This document shows positions 20,998 to 30,062 of a stretch of DNA of 64,000 bases, in pieces (the first letter of the stretch is position 1; the number at the start of each line of letters is the position of its first letter). Source of the DNA: Corynebacterium epidermidicanis (GTDB taxonomy: Bacteria > Actinomycetota > Actinomycetes > Mycobacteriales > Mycobacteriaceae); the NCBI RefSeq assembly GCF_001021025.1, contig NZ_CP011541.1:1426001-1490000 (forward strand), given 5' to 3'. The notes under the pieces are model-generated. The model searched no databases. It worked only from the letters and a program-made list of their open reading frames with translations, and was not told where the DNA came from. The translations under genes and the position numbers were made by a program.

Positions 20998-22290
20998 CTA
21001 GAACTCAGCAATTGCAAGCTGGTCGCTCACCGACCGTGCGAAATCGCGCACCGCGGTCATTTCTGACTGCCCTCCCCGCTGCGCAAAACGAGCCAGCGCC
21101 TCAAAGGTTTCGAAAAGGTCACGACGCGCCAAGACGCCACTCTCGGTGCCCGTGCTGAGGAAGGAGGCGGTAAACAGATTGAAGTCTTCCTCCACCTCGG
21201 CGGTGAGGGCAGCTTCCACCTCGACCTCGGGGAAGTCATCCAGACTATCTACCGCACTGACAACCGAGACCGCCTGGTTCATCGACCCGTGGTACAGGTA
21301 GGCGACGCTCGCCAAGGCCCAGCCAATAAGAGCGGCCACGATTCGGCTATGCAGCCGTTCAGTCTCGGCAACCCGAGGCCAAATCTCGCGAACTTCGCGG
21401 CTCCACGCCTCAACGAAGGCATCGGTTTCTTGATCGGAAATGGTCTGCGACGAGACGAACTGTGGGAAACCAGCGATCACGCAGGCCACGTCAAAGGTAG
21501 CGTCGCGGAAGCCCGCCCATTCGTAATCCAGGAACAGTGTGCGTTCAGCGCGCAGGATATTGTCCGGGGAAAGGTCGAATGGGGTGAAGGCACGGTGGTG
21601 GCCAGAGCTGAGGCGGCGTTTCGCTTGGCCGGCGAGTTCTTCGACGACTTCCGGAATAGCCACCCCAGATGAGCGCAACAAGTCCATCCCGATGTCGATC
21701 GACGCCAATAGCGACATATCCCGCAGGTCCTGCAGGTCAGCGGTGTCCGGATGCGCTTTCACCATTCGGCCGAGCAAAACGTTGAAGTCATCTTCGCGCC
21801 CAGCAGTGCCCGCATGCATCTTCCCGATTGCTTGACCTAGGTCACGCACGAGCTGACGACGAAACTCTGGTTCGGAATGGGCCAGCAGTTCTTCGTAGGT
21901 GTCGCTGTGCCCGGCGTCGGTGAGCACGATCAGGCGCTTGTCAATGTCGTATGCCAACAGCACTGGACTTGGCCGCACGTCCTCAGATAGGGAGTTGGTG
22001 AACTGATAGGCCACCACTTCACGCACCAATGCGACGTCGTCAATGCCCTCGCCGGTAGCAGGGATGTATTTCATGACTACAGAGCGCTGCTGCAGGAACG
22101 GGTTTGGTGCCACGCGTGCCCGAAGTACCACGGCGTTGCCGGAACCGCCCAGTTCCTCGACCTCGGATAACGCTTGAGTGCCCCCAAACCTCCGCGTGAG
22201 TAACTCGGCGGAAAGCCTGACGATTTCGTCTGCACTCGGCTTCATCATTCTCCCAACTTGTTGCGCTTTCCGGCTTATGCCTTCTTGCAC
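20998..22290 (-). CDS. Aminoglycoside-phosphotransferase-fold protein of unknown substrate
   Basis: This roughly 415-430 residue protein has an APH/choline-kinase-like fold: a putative ATP-binding Lys in SVVMKYIPA (Lys74), the catalytic loop TPFDLSPDNIL (236-246) and the metal-binding LFLDYEWAGFRD (253-264). The usual HGD of the Brenner motif is replaced by PFD, but the catalytic Asp and Asn are kept, so activity is possible. The start is unclear: GTG 22290, or the tandem ATG at 22248/22245 behind GGGAG. It lies between aspS and rarA, an arrangement I believe is shared with relatives. The substrate cannot be inferred. Confidence 0.75.
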   Translation of the reverse strand: MQEGISRKAQQVGRMMKPSADEIVRLSAELLTRRFGGTQALSEVEELGGSGNAVVLRARVAPNPFLQQRSVVMKYIPATGEGIDDVALVREVVAYQFTNSLSEDVRPSPVLLAYDIDKRLIVLTDAGHSDTYEELLAHSEPEFRRQLVRDLGQAIGKMHAGTAGREDDFNVLLGRMVKAHPDTADLQDLRDMSLLASIDIGMDLLRSSGVAIPEVVEELAGQAKRRLSSGHHRAFTPFDLSPDNILRAERTLFLDYEWAGFRDATFDVACVIAGFPQFVSSQTISDQETDAFVEAWSREVREIWPRVAETERLHSRIVAALIGWALASVAYLYHGSMNQAVSVVSAVDSLDDFPEVEVEAALTAEVEEDFNLFTASFLSTGTESGVLARRDLFETFEALARFAQRGGQSEMTAVRDFARSVSDQLAIAEF

Positions 22291-22378
22291 GACTTATTCT
22301 GCCTGACTATCACCGAAAACCAAAGTGCTCTAGCTCACGCTCCACCCGAATAGTGTCGGGATACACCAGCACAACGAC

Positions 22379-22412
22379 GGGGCGCCACAAGCATTGTGCT
22401 TATCGACGCCCC
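22379..22412 (-). terminator. Probable terminator after aspS
   Basis: Minus-strand GGGGCG (22412-22407) pairs with CGCCCC (22384-22379) around an inner AAGCA/TGCTT stem. The tail (GTCGTTGTG) is only weakly T-rich. It lies 40 nt past the aspS stop codon. Confidence 0.55.
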
Positions 22413-22451
22413 ATCTCACCGCAGCTCTCGGCTAAGAAGAATCCTCTCGGA

Positions 22452-24239
22452 CTACTCCGCTGCCTTCTTCGGCTTCGCGTCTACCCCAGCTTCCTTGCGC
22501 TGGGCCGCGGTAATCGGCGCCGGCGCATCGGTGAGCGGATCTACGCCGCCACCGGACTTCGGGAAGGCAATGACGTCACGGATTGAATCAAATCCACCAA
22601 GTAGGGACACGATGCGGTCCCAGCCGAATGCGATGCCACCGTGTGGAGGCGCACCGTAAGAAAATGCATCGAGCAGGAAGCCAAACTTTTCCCGAGCTTC
22701 TTCTTCGGTGATGCCCATGACCGCGAAAACGCGCTCTTGCACTTCGCGACGGTGAATACGGATCGAACCGCCACCGATTTCATTGCCATTGCAAACGATG
22801 TCGTAGGCGTATGCGGTTGCGTCCCCTGGGTTCTGGTCAAAGGAATCCAGCCACTCCGGTTTTGGAGAGGTGAAGGCGTGGTGCACGGCCGTCCACTTAG
22901 AATTGCCGAGCGCGACGTCGCCGGACGCGGTGGCATCGGCGGATGGTTCGAAAAGCGGTGCGTCGACAACCCACGTAAAGGCCCAGTCGCCTTCCTTGAT
23001 AAGACCGAGCTTGTTGGCGATTTCACCACGAGCCGCACCGAGCAGAGCGCGGGAAGACTTAACGTCGCCGGCGGCAAAGAAGATCGCGTCGCCGGGCTTT
23101 GCGCCCACGTGAGCTGCGATGCCGGTGCGCTCTGTATCGGTGATGTTCTTGGCTACTGGGCCACCTAGCTCGCCGTCTTCACCAACGGTGATGTACGCCA
23201 GTCCCTTGGCACCGCGCTGCTTTGCCCATTCCTGCCACGCATCGAATTGGCGGCGTGGCTGGGATGCGCCACCTTCCATGACGACCGCACCAACGTAGTC
23301 GTTTTGGAACACCCGGAAAGTGGTGTCCTTGAAGAAGTCGGTACATTCGACGATCTTGATGTCAAAGCGCAGGTCAGGCTTGTCGGAGCCGTAGAACTTC
23401 ATGGCGTCTGCATACGTCATCCGTGGGATCGGCGTGGAAATTTCATAGCCGATGAGCTTCCAGATTTCGGAAATGACCTGTTCAGCGAGCGCGATCACGT
23501 CATCTTGGTCTACGAACGACATCTCGACGTCGAGCTGAGTGAACTCTGGCTGGCGGTCGGCACGGAAGTCTTCGTCACGGTAGCAGCGAGCGATTTGATA
23601 GTAGCGCTCCATTCCCGCGACCATCAGCAGCTGCTTAAAGAGCTGCGGAGACTGCGGCAACGCATACCATGACCCTGGCTTCAGACGTGCTGGAACGAGG
23701 AAGTCGCGCGCACCTTCTGGGGTAGAGCGAGTAAGCGTTGGAGTCTCAATTTCGGTGAAGCCGTTCTCATCGAGCACGCGACGCGCAGCCTTGTTCACTT
23801 CCGAACGCAAGCGAAGTGCGTTGCCCTGGGATTCTCGCCGCAGGTCGAGGTAGCGGTAGCGCAAACGAGTTTCCTCGCCGACTTCGCCGGAGTTGGACTG
23901 ATCGTTGATCTGGAACGGCAACGCAGCTGCTTCGTTCAAGATCTCCAACTCGCTAACGTTGACCTCGATATCGCCGGAAGCAAGGTTCGGGTTCTCCGAG
24001 CCAGCAGGTCGAGCCTCCACGACACCGGTGACCTTAACGCAGTACTCGCTGCGCAGGGAGTGCGCGAGCTCGGCGACGGCGCTTTCCCGGAAAACCACCT
24101 GTGCGATTCCAGAACGGTCACGCATATCAATAAAGATAACGCCACCATGGTCACGTCGACGAGCAACCCAGCCCGTCAATGTCACCGATTGGCCAATGGA
24201 TTCCTTACGCAGTTCTCCCGCGAGGTGAGTTCGCAACAC
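22452..24239 (-). CDS. aspS: Aspartyl-tRNA synthetase (probably non-discriminating Asp/Asn type)
   Basis: AspRS charges tRNA-Asp. The GTG at 24239 ([19 protein letters not shown]) is preferred because family members start there and GGAAGGA lies about 11 nt upstream; the open frame continues 29 codons further without homology. The 595-residue product has the OB-fold anticodon domain (about 1-100), class II motifs ([40 protein letters not shown]), the bacterial GAD insertion and the final GIAFGWDRI. Actinobacterial AspRS usually works with GatCAB to make Asn-tRNA; that is family knowledge. Confidence 0.96.
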   Translation of the reverse strand: MLRTHLAGELRKESIGQSVTLTGWVARRRDHGGVIFIDMRDRSGIAQVVFRESAVAELAHSLRSEYCVKVTGVVEARPAGSENPNLASGDIEVNVSELEILNEAAALPFQINDQSNSGEVGEETRLRYRYLDLRRESQGNALRLRSEVNKAARRVLDENGFTEIETPTLTRSTPEGARDFLVPARLKPGSWYALPQSPQLFKQLLMVAGMERYYQIARCYRDEDFRADRQPEFTQLDVEMSFVDQDDVIALAEQVISEIWKLIGYEISTPIPRMTYADAMKFYGSDKPDLRFDIKIVECTDFFKDTTFRVFQNDYVGAVVMEGGASQPRRQFDAWQEWAKQRGAKGLAYITVGEDGELGGPVAKNITDTERTGIAAHVGAKPGDAIFFAAGDVKSSRALLGAARGEIANKLGLIKEGDWAFTWVVDAPLFEPSADATASGDVALGNSKWTAVHHAFTSPKPEWLDSFDQNPGDATAYAYDIVCNGNEIGGGSIRIHRREVQERVFAVMGITEEEAREKFGFLLDAFSYGAPPHGGIAFGWDRIVSLLGGFDSIRDVIAFPKSGGGVDPLTDAPAPITAAQRKEAGVDAKPKKAAE

Positions 24240-24402
24240 TTGCAGTCGTGTCCTTCCAGCAAAGGTACTTATTTTGTCTTTGGATATCCTACTCTGACTG
24301 GCTTGCGCATTGTCACTCGGCCTCAATAAATATCTGGTCTCAGCTGCGCAACAATTTCCTGCAATAGTGATGCACCCAACGCTGTTTGGCTATATTTAAG
24401 CC

Positions 24403-25281
24403 ATGACTTTTCGTAATGACGCAGATATCAGCGGACACAGCGCCAGCACTGGTGGCGGTGGCCGGGGTGGCATGATTGCTGGTGGCGGTATTGGGTCGCT
24501 GGTACTCGTCGGCATCTTCTTGCTCCTAGGCGGCAACCCTGCCGACATCGGCAGTATCCTGGGGTCGCCACAACAACAGGAACAACAACCTGCCCAGCAG
24601 CTAGAAGGCTGCAACACAGGAGCAGACGCCAATAACCGTGCGGAATGTCGCGTCGCGGCCACCCAGCTCTCAGTTGATCGCATTTGGAGCAAGGTACTTC
24701 CTGAGCAAGCTGGGATTGAATACCGCGCCCCAGAACACGTCGTTGTCTTCAAGGACACCACGCTGTCCGGCTGTGGCATGGCCTCGGCGAAAACGGGCCC
24801 CTTCTACTGCCCTGGTGACCAAAAGGCCTACTTCGACGTCTCCTTCTTTGACATGCTTGAGAAATTCGGCGGCAAAAACGCTCCACTGGCGCAGGAATAC
24901 ATCGTGGCCCATGAGTACGGGCACCACATCCAAAACCTGGAAGGCACGCTCGGTCTCTCCAATTACAACGACCCTGGCCAGGACTCCAACGCGGTTAAGA
25001 TCGAGCTGCAGGCCGACTGCTACGCGGGCATCTGGGCTCACCACGCCGACGACGGAGCAGATGCTCTGATCGAACCAATCACCGACCAGCAAGTTCAGGA
25101 CGCCATGAACACCGCCCGCGCGGTTGGCGACGACAACATTCAAAAGCGCTCGGGTGGCGAGGTACGCCCCGACCTGTGGACGCATGGTTCCTCAGAACAA
25201 CGCATGAATGCCTTCCTGACTGGTTACCGCGAAGGCACGATGAAGTCGTGCGACACCCTCGGCAAGAAGCAATACCGCTAG
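24403..25281 (+). CDS. YpfJ-like neutral zinc metallopeptidase, membrane anchored
   Basis: This 292-residue protein has a glycine-rich start, one membrane segment (about 23-45), a Gln-rich linker, and an extracytoplasmic domain with the zincin motif VAHEYGHHIQ (His170, His174) plus a candidate third ligand Glu201 in ELQADCYAGIW. Cysteines at 70, 82, 124, 136 and 206 could form disulfides. The pattern fits the YpfJ/neutral-zinc-metallopeptidase family, whose substrate is unknown. It is divergent from aspS and ends at a perfect-stem terminator. Confidence 0.88.
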   Translation: MTFRNDADISGHSASTGGGGRGGMIAGGGIGSLVLVGIFLLLGGNPADIGSILGSPQQQEQQPAQQLEGCNTGADANNRAECRVAATQLSVDRIWSKVLPEQAGIEYRAPEHVVVFKDTTLSGCGMASAKTGPFYCPGDQKAYFDVSFFDMLEKFGGKNAPLAQEYIVAHEYGHHIQNLEGTLGLSNYNDPGQDSNAVKIELQADCYAGIWAHHADDGADALIEPITDQQVQDAMNTARAVGDDNIQKRSGGEVRPDLWTHGSSEQRMNAFLTGYREGTMKSCDTLGKKQYR

Positions 25282-25298
25282 AACTAGCTAAGAACTAA

Positions 25299-25356
25299 AT
25301 CAACGCCCCGGTGGGACTGCAATTTCGAAAAAGCGCAGGCCCACCGGGGCGTTGAT
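25299..25356 (+). terminator. Strong hairpin after the zinc metallopeptidase gene
   Basis: ATCAACGCCCCGGTGGG (25299-25315) is perfectly complementary to the segment at 25340-25356, a 17-bp stem with a 24-nt loop holding an inner CTGC/GCAG pair. No long T run follows. It lies 18 nt past the stop codon. Confidence 0.75.
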
Positions 25357-25392
25357 TGTGGCGGTGCAAAGCAATCGGCTGGTTCTGAGGGT

Positions 25393-25427
25393 TGGAAAAG
25401 GGGTCTGGCTCATCAGCCACACCCCTT
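25393..25427 (-). terminator. Terminator after the Pip/YhgE gene
   Basis: On the minus strand AAGGGGT pairs with ACCCCTT around an inner GGCT/AGCC stem (25427-25398), followed by TTTTCC. It lies 23 nt past the stop codon of the exporter gene and faces the metallopeptidase terminator. Confidence 0.75.
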
Positions 25428-25449
25428 AACGTCTGTTTAAGCTACAGGA

Positions 25450-27471
25450 CTAGATCTTTAGCTCTGGGTGAAGCTTTCGCTGCGGGATCAAGCGGTCCCG
25501 GTACGCGCACAGGGAAGAAATTGTGAGCCCGGCTACAAACACTGCTACCAGCACAGTTATCGATTGTCCCAAGCGATGGTCAAGCGCGGAATTCGAGCCG
25601 ATAATCATCTGTCGAATCAAGTTCACCGAATATGTAATCGGATCAAAAGTATGGAACCACTGCAGGAACTTAGGCTGAGTCTCGGGCGGGTACAGGCCAC
25701 CGGAAGACACAAGCTGCAAGGCCATCAGCACCAAACACACCACGCGTCCGGCCGAAGGGCCGAGCAAGGCATTGATCGACTGGGTTAGCGAGACGAAAGA
25801 GATCGAGATGCCGCAAAGCGCGATCCATAAGCCCAGCGAATGAGCGGCGTTGACCCCTAGTAGGAACGTGAGGACTGCCCACACTGCTGTGGCCTGCAAG
25901 CAACCAATCGTAATCGCCGGGAACCAGGACGCGAGCGCTGCGCGGACTGGGAACATACCGGAGTCAACCGCACGTCGTTGGAACGGTCGCAACACCAGGA
26001 ACATGATGGTGCCCCCCATGAACATCGCCAAGGACGCGAAGAATGGCGTGAGGCCGACACCGAACTTGGTCAGTTCCTGACCGGTGTTCGACGTGATAAC
26101 CGATTTGCCGATGACCTGTGACGTTTCCGCCCGTCGAGTGTCGCTGAGTTCAGGGACCTTCTGGGCGCCGTCGGAAAGCTTGAGGCTGAGCTCGCCACTG
26201 CCTTCGTCGAGCTGCACCAAGCCATCACGCAAGGCATTAGCGCCGACAGTGAGCTGCGATGCGCCACCCGCGAGTTTCGTGGTGCCGTCGTTAAGCGTTT
26301 GCGTACCGACGACGAGTTTCCCGGAGCCGTCGGAAAGCTGAGTGAGACCTTGGGCCAGTTGCGCAGAGGCGTCCGTGGCTTGCGCTAGACCGGCGCGGTA
26401 TTCCGCGGTGGGGTCGGAAAGTTGGAATGCCAACGTGGCTGCACCGTTCTTGAGCTGGGTCAACTTCGCTTGAATATCAGAGTCCGGACCGACGCCTTGG
26501 GAATTGGCTTGGGCGATAAGTCCATCAACTTGCGCTGCGAGATCCAGAGCCGCTGGGACGTCCAGTGTTTTGAGCTGGGTGGATATGTTGACTAGTGGCG
26601 CGGTGAGCTGTGCCTGTGCTGTGCCCGCGTTTTGTGCGAGCGAGACGATCTGATCCACACCGGCAGAAATTTGGCTCGCGCCGTTGCCCAGTTGGTCGGT
26701 TGCTCCGCCCAGCTTGGTCATGCCCGTGTTCAATTGAGTTGCCCCGGCGGATGCCTTCTTGATGCCTTGGTCTAGCTCGGCGGCACCAGTCGCCAGCTTG
26801 GCTGCTCCTTGATCGAGCTCGTTGGCACCTTTGGCGAGTTCTCCGCTGCCCGTCGCCAGCTTGTCGGCACCTTCGCGTGCAGTGCCTACCCCATCGTGCA
26901 GCTTTCCGGATCCTTCCGCGGCTTGCTGCATCCCGGCACCGATGGTGTTGAATCCCACCAGCAGCTTATCGGTAACTTGTGAACCGAGCTCGGCATCCAC
27001 CGTGGACACCACTTGGTTAGTCACCTGGTTACCCAGGGCGGTTGCGATCAACCCATTTGTGTTGTTGTAGATGGTATTGAGCTTCGCCGGATGCGGATTG
27101 TCAGACTGTACCGAGGCCACAGAGCGAGAGAAGTCCGTTGGCAGTTCTAACGCGAAGTAGAAGGTTCCGTCCGCGACGCCACGACTTGCTTCTTCAGCGG
27201 TTGCCGAAATGAAGTTCACCCGATCATTCTTCAACAGCTCGGACTGGATTTCCGCACCGGCGTTGATGTGCTGACCTAGAATGTCGGCACCTTCGTCCGA
27301 GTTAACAATGGCAACTGGCATATCTTTCATGCCACCGATCGGGTCCCAATAGGCCCAAGGGAACAGCCCGCCGAAGATCAGCGGTAGTAACACAAGGACG
27401 GCGAATGCGGCTTTCGGGAGTTTTCCGTGGGCAAAGCGGCGAATCTCCGTGCCGAAATGGAAGAGGTTCAT
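25450..27471 (-). CDS. YhgE/Pip-domain membrane protein (ABC-2-like exporter component)
   Basis: The 673-residue protein has an N-terminal membrane segment (about 22-43, LVLLPLIFGGLFPWAYW). A long extracytoplasmic region about 170-460 is filled with x-x-x-Leu-x-x-Gly heptads (GANELDQGAAKLATGAAELDQ), and about five C-terminal membrane segments follow (from about 475). This is the Pip/YhgE architecture, named for phage-infection proteins of Gram-positives and related to ABC-2 permeases. Its ATG overlaps the stop of the preceding ATPase-like gene (ATGA, 27468-27471), so the two are coupled, with GGAG as ribosome-binding site. The substrate is unknown. Confidence 0.85.
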   Translation of the reverse strand: MNLFHFGTEIRRFAHGKLPKAAFAVLVLLPLIFGGLFPWAYWDPIGGMKDMPVAIVNSDEGADILGQHINAGAEIQSELLKNDRVNFISATAEEASRGVADGTFYFALELPTDFSRSVASVQSDNPHPAKLNTIYNNTNGLIATALGNQVTNQVVSTVDAELGSQVTDKLLVGFNTIGAGMQQAAEGSGKLHDGVGTAREGADKLATGSGELAKGANELDQGAAKLATGAAELDQGIKKASAGATQLNTGMTKLGGATDQLGNGASQISAGVDQIVSLAQNAGTAQAQLTAPLVNISTQLKTLDVPAALDLAAQVDGLIAQANSQGVGPDSDIQAKLTQLKNGAATLAFQLSDPTAEYRAGLAQATDASAQLAQGLTQLSDGSGKLVVGTQTLNDGTTKLAGGASQLTVGANALRDGLVQLDEGSGELSLKLSDGAQKVPELSDTRRAETSQVIGKSVITSNTGQELTKFGVGLTPFFASLAMFMGGTIMFLVLRPFQRRAVDSGMFPVRAALASWFPAITIGCLQATAVWAVLTFLLGVNAAHSLGLWIALCGISISFVSLTQSINALLGPSAGRVVCLVLMALQLVSSGGLYPPETQPKFLQWFHTFDPITYSVNLIRQMIIGSNSALDHRLGQSITVLVAVFVAGLTISSLCAYRDRLIPQRKLHPELKI

Positions 27472-28166
27472 GCTTGCTCCTTGAGATCCGAGATGGCGAT
27501 TGTCTCGTCAAAAACATGGTCGACATCGGGGTTTGACGAAGCCACTACGATGGGCAGTTCTTCAGCCACGTCGCGCAAGTGTCCGACAATTTCTTTGCGG
27601 ATATCCAGACTGTGGACTTGATCGATGTCGTCAATGAACAGCATTTGCGGCTCAACTCGAGTCATGAGCGCCAGAATGATTCGCAGATTGAATCGTTGCG
27701 AGGGTGTCAGTTCGCCAGCTTGCGCAGAGGGCTCGCCGGTAAAGTTCAACAGCTCGCGCAGCTCGTGCCAGCGTGCAATCTTGTCGATATCATGCGGCGT
27801 ACGCGCATACCAGGGATTTGACCAAGCGGCGGATTCCCGCACCAAGCTCCGGACAGTGACATTGCGATCTAGGGTGTCAATTTCGTTGACGCCAGCCAGC
27901 GCAATATGTTTTGACCGAGCCCGCGGATTGAGAATTTCCTCGCCCTGATTCGACGTCAGAATAATATCTCCTTGCGCTGGTCGCATTCGACCGGCGAGCG
28001 TCAGCATTGTGGTGGTGGCCGAGGATTCACGCCCGGTACAGATCAAAGTGTACGGTCGGGTGATCTCAAAATCCCTGAGGGTCATACCCGTTTTCAACTG
28101 CAGGTTTCGCACTGCGAGGCTGGCCCGGGGTGACTCAGGGCTTACAGCTTCTTCGTTAGTGGACAC
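27468..28166 (-). CDS. ABC-type ATP-binding protein with degenerate nucleotide site, partner of the Pip protein
   Basis: The 232-residue protein aligns with ABC ATPases but its key motifs are altered. The P-loop position reads TGRESSATTTM (about 44-54) with no GK[ST], the signature position reads LTPSQRF (153-159) instead of LSGGQ, and Walker B is MLFIDDID (175-182) with Asp where the catalytic Glu usually stands. It may bind nucleotide poorly or be structural. GTG 28166 is chosen as start because AAGGA lies 4 nt upstream; the frame stays open further upstream. It overlaps the Pip gene by 4 nt and is divergent from a TetR-type regulator. Confidence 0.72.
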   Translation of the reverse strand: MSTNEEAVSPESPRASLAVRNLQLKTGMTLRDFEITRPYTLICTGRESSATTTMLTLAGRMRPAQGDIILTSNQGEEILNPRARSKHIALAGVNEIDTLDRNVTVRSLVRESAAWSNPWYARTPHDIDKIARWHELRELLNFTGEPSAQAGELTPSQRFNLRIILALMTRVEPQMLFIDDIDQVHSLDIRKEIVGHLRDVAEELPIVVASSNPDVDHVFDETIAISDLKEQA

Positions 28167-28203
28167 TGGTTCCTTCGATTTCCAAGATTTAAGTGGAGGG
28201 TAT

Positions 28204-28257
28204 ACTATCACTTGTAACGAAACAATAGTGCGCGCATATTCCCCAATTTGCAAATTG
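28204..28257. promoter_or_regulatory. Candidate operators between the ATPase/Pip operon and the TetR gene
   Basis: Two palindromic sites lie in this 150-nt divergent region. CAATTTGCAAATTG (28244-28257) is a perfect 14-bp palindrome. TTGTAACGAAACAA (28212-28225) has 4-bp arms and is flanked by ACTA/TAGT. TetR-family regulators normally bind such sites in their own divergent promoters; binding here is inferred. Confidence 0.5.
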
Positions 28258-28316
28258 CACCGCGTACACTTGCCAAAAGCCCTGCACATCCCAACTAAAA
28301 TCGCTAGGAGTTCCGC

Positions 28317-28880
28317 ATGCGCGCCGATGCTCTAGCCCGTCGCCAACGCATCATCTCTGCAGCCCGCGAACTATTAACCACCATGCCGGACATGGCCAGC
28401 TTGGAGGCCGTGGCTAAGCGAGCCGGCGTGGGCATAGCCACTTTGTACCGCAACTTCCCCGATCGCACCTCGCTCCTCTCCACCATTGTCGAGGAGCTTT
28501 TCGGGCAAATTTCGGCTCTACAGACTGAAACCCTAGCCAACATGCCCACCGAGCCAGCCGCCGCCTGGGAGCATTACGCGCGCGGGCTTATCGACCTGGG
28601 CCTAGCCCCTCTCGCCTCGTCTTATACCGCGGAAATGGTAGCCAATTTCCACCCAGACATGGTCCGGCTTCGCGACGCAGTATTGTCCGCGAACGACGAG
28701 ATCATTACCCTTGCGCAAAAGTCGGGCCAAGTTTCCGAACATGTCACTGGCGCGTTCTTTATTCGCGGACTTCTCTCAGTTGCCCGCCCGCACCACAAGT
28801 CGGTATTCCATCTCGACGATGAGTTCACAAACACGCTGGTCGGCGTCTTTTTGTGCGGGCTTAAGAACTTTAAGAGCTAA
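28317..28880 (+). CDS. TetR/AcrR-family transcriptional regulator
   Basis: The 187-residue protein starts with a TetR helix-turn-helix (about 7-55: ARRQRIISAARELL, ASLEAVAKRAGVGIATLYRN, FPDRTSLL). A variable ligand-binding domain follows that gives no hint of its inducer. The ATG at 28317 has AGGAG 6 nt upstream. It is divergent from the degenerate ATPase/Pip exporter operon, so the simplest reading is that it represses that operon and itself. It is followed by the flavin oxidoreductase pair, which has its own promoter. Confidence 0.88.
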   Translation: MRADALARRQRIISAARELLTTMPDMASLEAVAKRAGVGIATLYRNFPDRTSLLSTIVEELFGQISALQTETLANMPTEPAAAWEHYARGLIDLGLAPLASSYTAEMVANFHPDMVRLRDAVLSANDEIITLAQKSGQVSEHVTGAFFIRGLLSVARPHHKSVFHLDDEFTNTLVGVFLCGLKNFKS

Positions 28881-28885
28881 TCCCC

Positions 28886-28931
28886 TTGCATAAACTTCCA
28901 CTAAGCGCTATCATTGTTGACATATCAACAA
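28886..28931 (+). promoter_or_regulatory. Promoter and palindromic operator of the flavin oxidoreductase operon
   Basis: TTGCAT (28886-28891), a 17-nt spacer and TATCAT (28909-28914) form a good sigma-A promoter. The palindrome TTGTTGACATATCAACAA (28914-28931; 7-bp arms, CATA centre) starts at the -10 box and covers the expected transcription start. That is the classic position for a repressor. The regulator is not identified. Confidence 0.65.
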
Positions 28932-28949
28932 CTAGCGAAAGGTTTAGCA

Positions 28950-30062
28950 ATGCAATTCGGAGTTTTCACCATCGGTGACGTCACCACCGATCCAACCACC
29001 GGAAAGACCCCCACCGAAGCCGAGCGCATCCAAGCGATGACCGCTATTGCGTTGAAGGCCGAGGAAGTTGGGCTGGATGTTTTTGCCACCGGCGAGCACC
29101 ACAACCCACCATTCGTTCCTTCCTCCCCGACCACACACTTGGGCTACATCGCGGCTAAGACCGAAAACCTCATCCTTTCGACGTCTACCACGCTGATCAC
29201 CACGAACGATCCAGTAAAGATTGCCGAGGACTTCGCTTTCTTGCAGCACCTCTCCGGCGGTCGTGTTGACTTGATGATGGGTCGCGGCAACACCGGCCCG
29301 GTTTACCCATGGTTCGGCAAAGATATCCGCGATGGCATTCCACTGGCCGTGGAAAACTACCACTTGCTGCGTCGCTTGTGGCGCGAGGAAGTGGTCAACT
29401 GGAGTGGCAAGTACCGCACGCCACTGCAGGGCTACACGTCTACCCCTGCTCCACTCGATGGAGTCGCACCGTTCGTGTGGCATGGCTCGATCCGCTCGGT
29501 GGAAATCGCAGAACAAGCTGGTTTCTACGGCGACGGCTTCTTCCACAACAACATCTTCTGGAATAAAGAGCACACGGCCAAGATGGTCAACATCTACCGA
29601 AACCGCTTTGCCAAGTACGGCCATGGGCAGCCAGATCAGGCCATCGTTGGCCTGGGTGGCCAGGTGTTCATTGGCGACTCTGAGGCGGAAGCCAAGAAGT
29701 TCTTCCGTCCATACTTCGACAATGCACCGGTTTATGGCCATGGACCAAGCTTGGAGGAATTCACCGAGCTCACCCCACTGACCGTGGGCACCCGCGAACA
29801 GGTCATCGAACGCACCATGCAGTTCGCTGACTGGGTTGGCGATTACCAGCGCCAACTCTTCCTCATCGATCACGCTGGTCTGCCACTCGAAGTAGTCTTG
29901 AACCAGATCGAGATCCTGGGCAAGGACGTGGTCCCAGAACTGCGTCGCCGGATGGAAGCACGCCGCCCAGAGCACGTGCCATCTGATCCACCGACCCACT
30001 CCTTCCTCAAGTCACACCCAGAGCACCCTCACTTTCAAGTAATGCCAGGCAAGGAGAGCTAA
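28950..30062 (+). CDS. CE1758-family FMN-dependent luciferase-like monooxygenase
   Basis: This 370-residue LLM-class flavoenzyme probably oxidises a small organic substrate with reduced FMN. ATG 28950 (MQFGVFTIGDVTTDPTTGK) is chosen because it has GAAAGG upstream and begins the TIM-barrel; the frame extends upstream through the operator. Readable motifs include VGLDVFATGEHHNPPF, LSTSTTLITTNDP, LSGGRVDLMMGRGNTG and GFYGDGFFHNN. The next gene, adjoining its stop codon directly, encodes a matching FMN reductase, so the pair is a two-component monooxygenase. The CE1758/CE1759 naming is from memory of the C. efficiens families. Confidence 0.88.
   Translation: MQFGVFTIGDVTTDPTTGKTPTEAERIQAMTAIALKAEEVGLDVFATGEHHNPPFVPSSPTTHLGYIAAKTENLILSTSTTLITTNDPVKIAEDFAFLQHLSGGRVDLMMGRGNTGPVYPWFGKDIRDGIPLAVENYHLLRRLWREEVVNWSGKYRTPLQGYTSTPAPLDGVAPFVWHGSIRSVEIAEQAGFYGDGFFHNNIFWNKEHTAKMVNIYRNRFAKYGHGQPDQAIVGLGGQVFIGDSEAEAKKFFRPYFDNAPVYGHGPSLEEFTELTPLTVGTREQVIERTMQFADWVGDYQRQLFLIDHAGLPLEVVLNQIEILGKDVVPELRRRMEARRPEHVPSDPPTHSFLKSHPEHPHFQVMPGKES

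Noticed and set aside
28944..29999. 351-codon minus-strand frame over the flavin monooxygenase gene
   Set aside because: The plus-strand reading has clear LLM motifs, promoter and ribosome-binding site; the minus frame has none.
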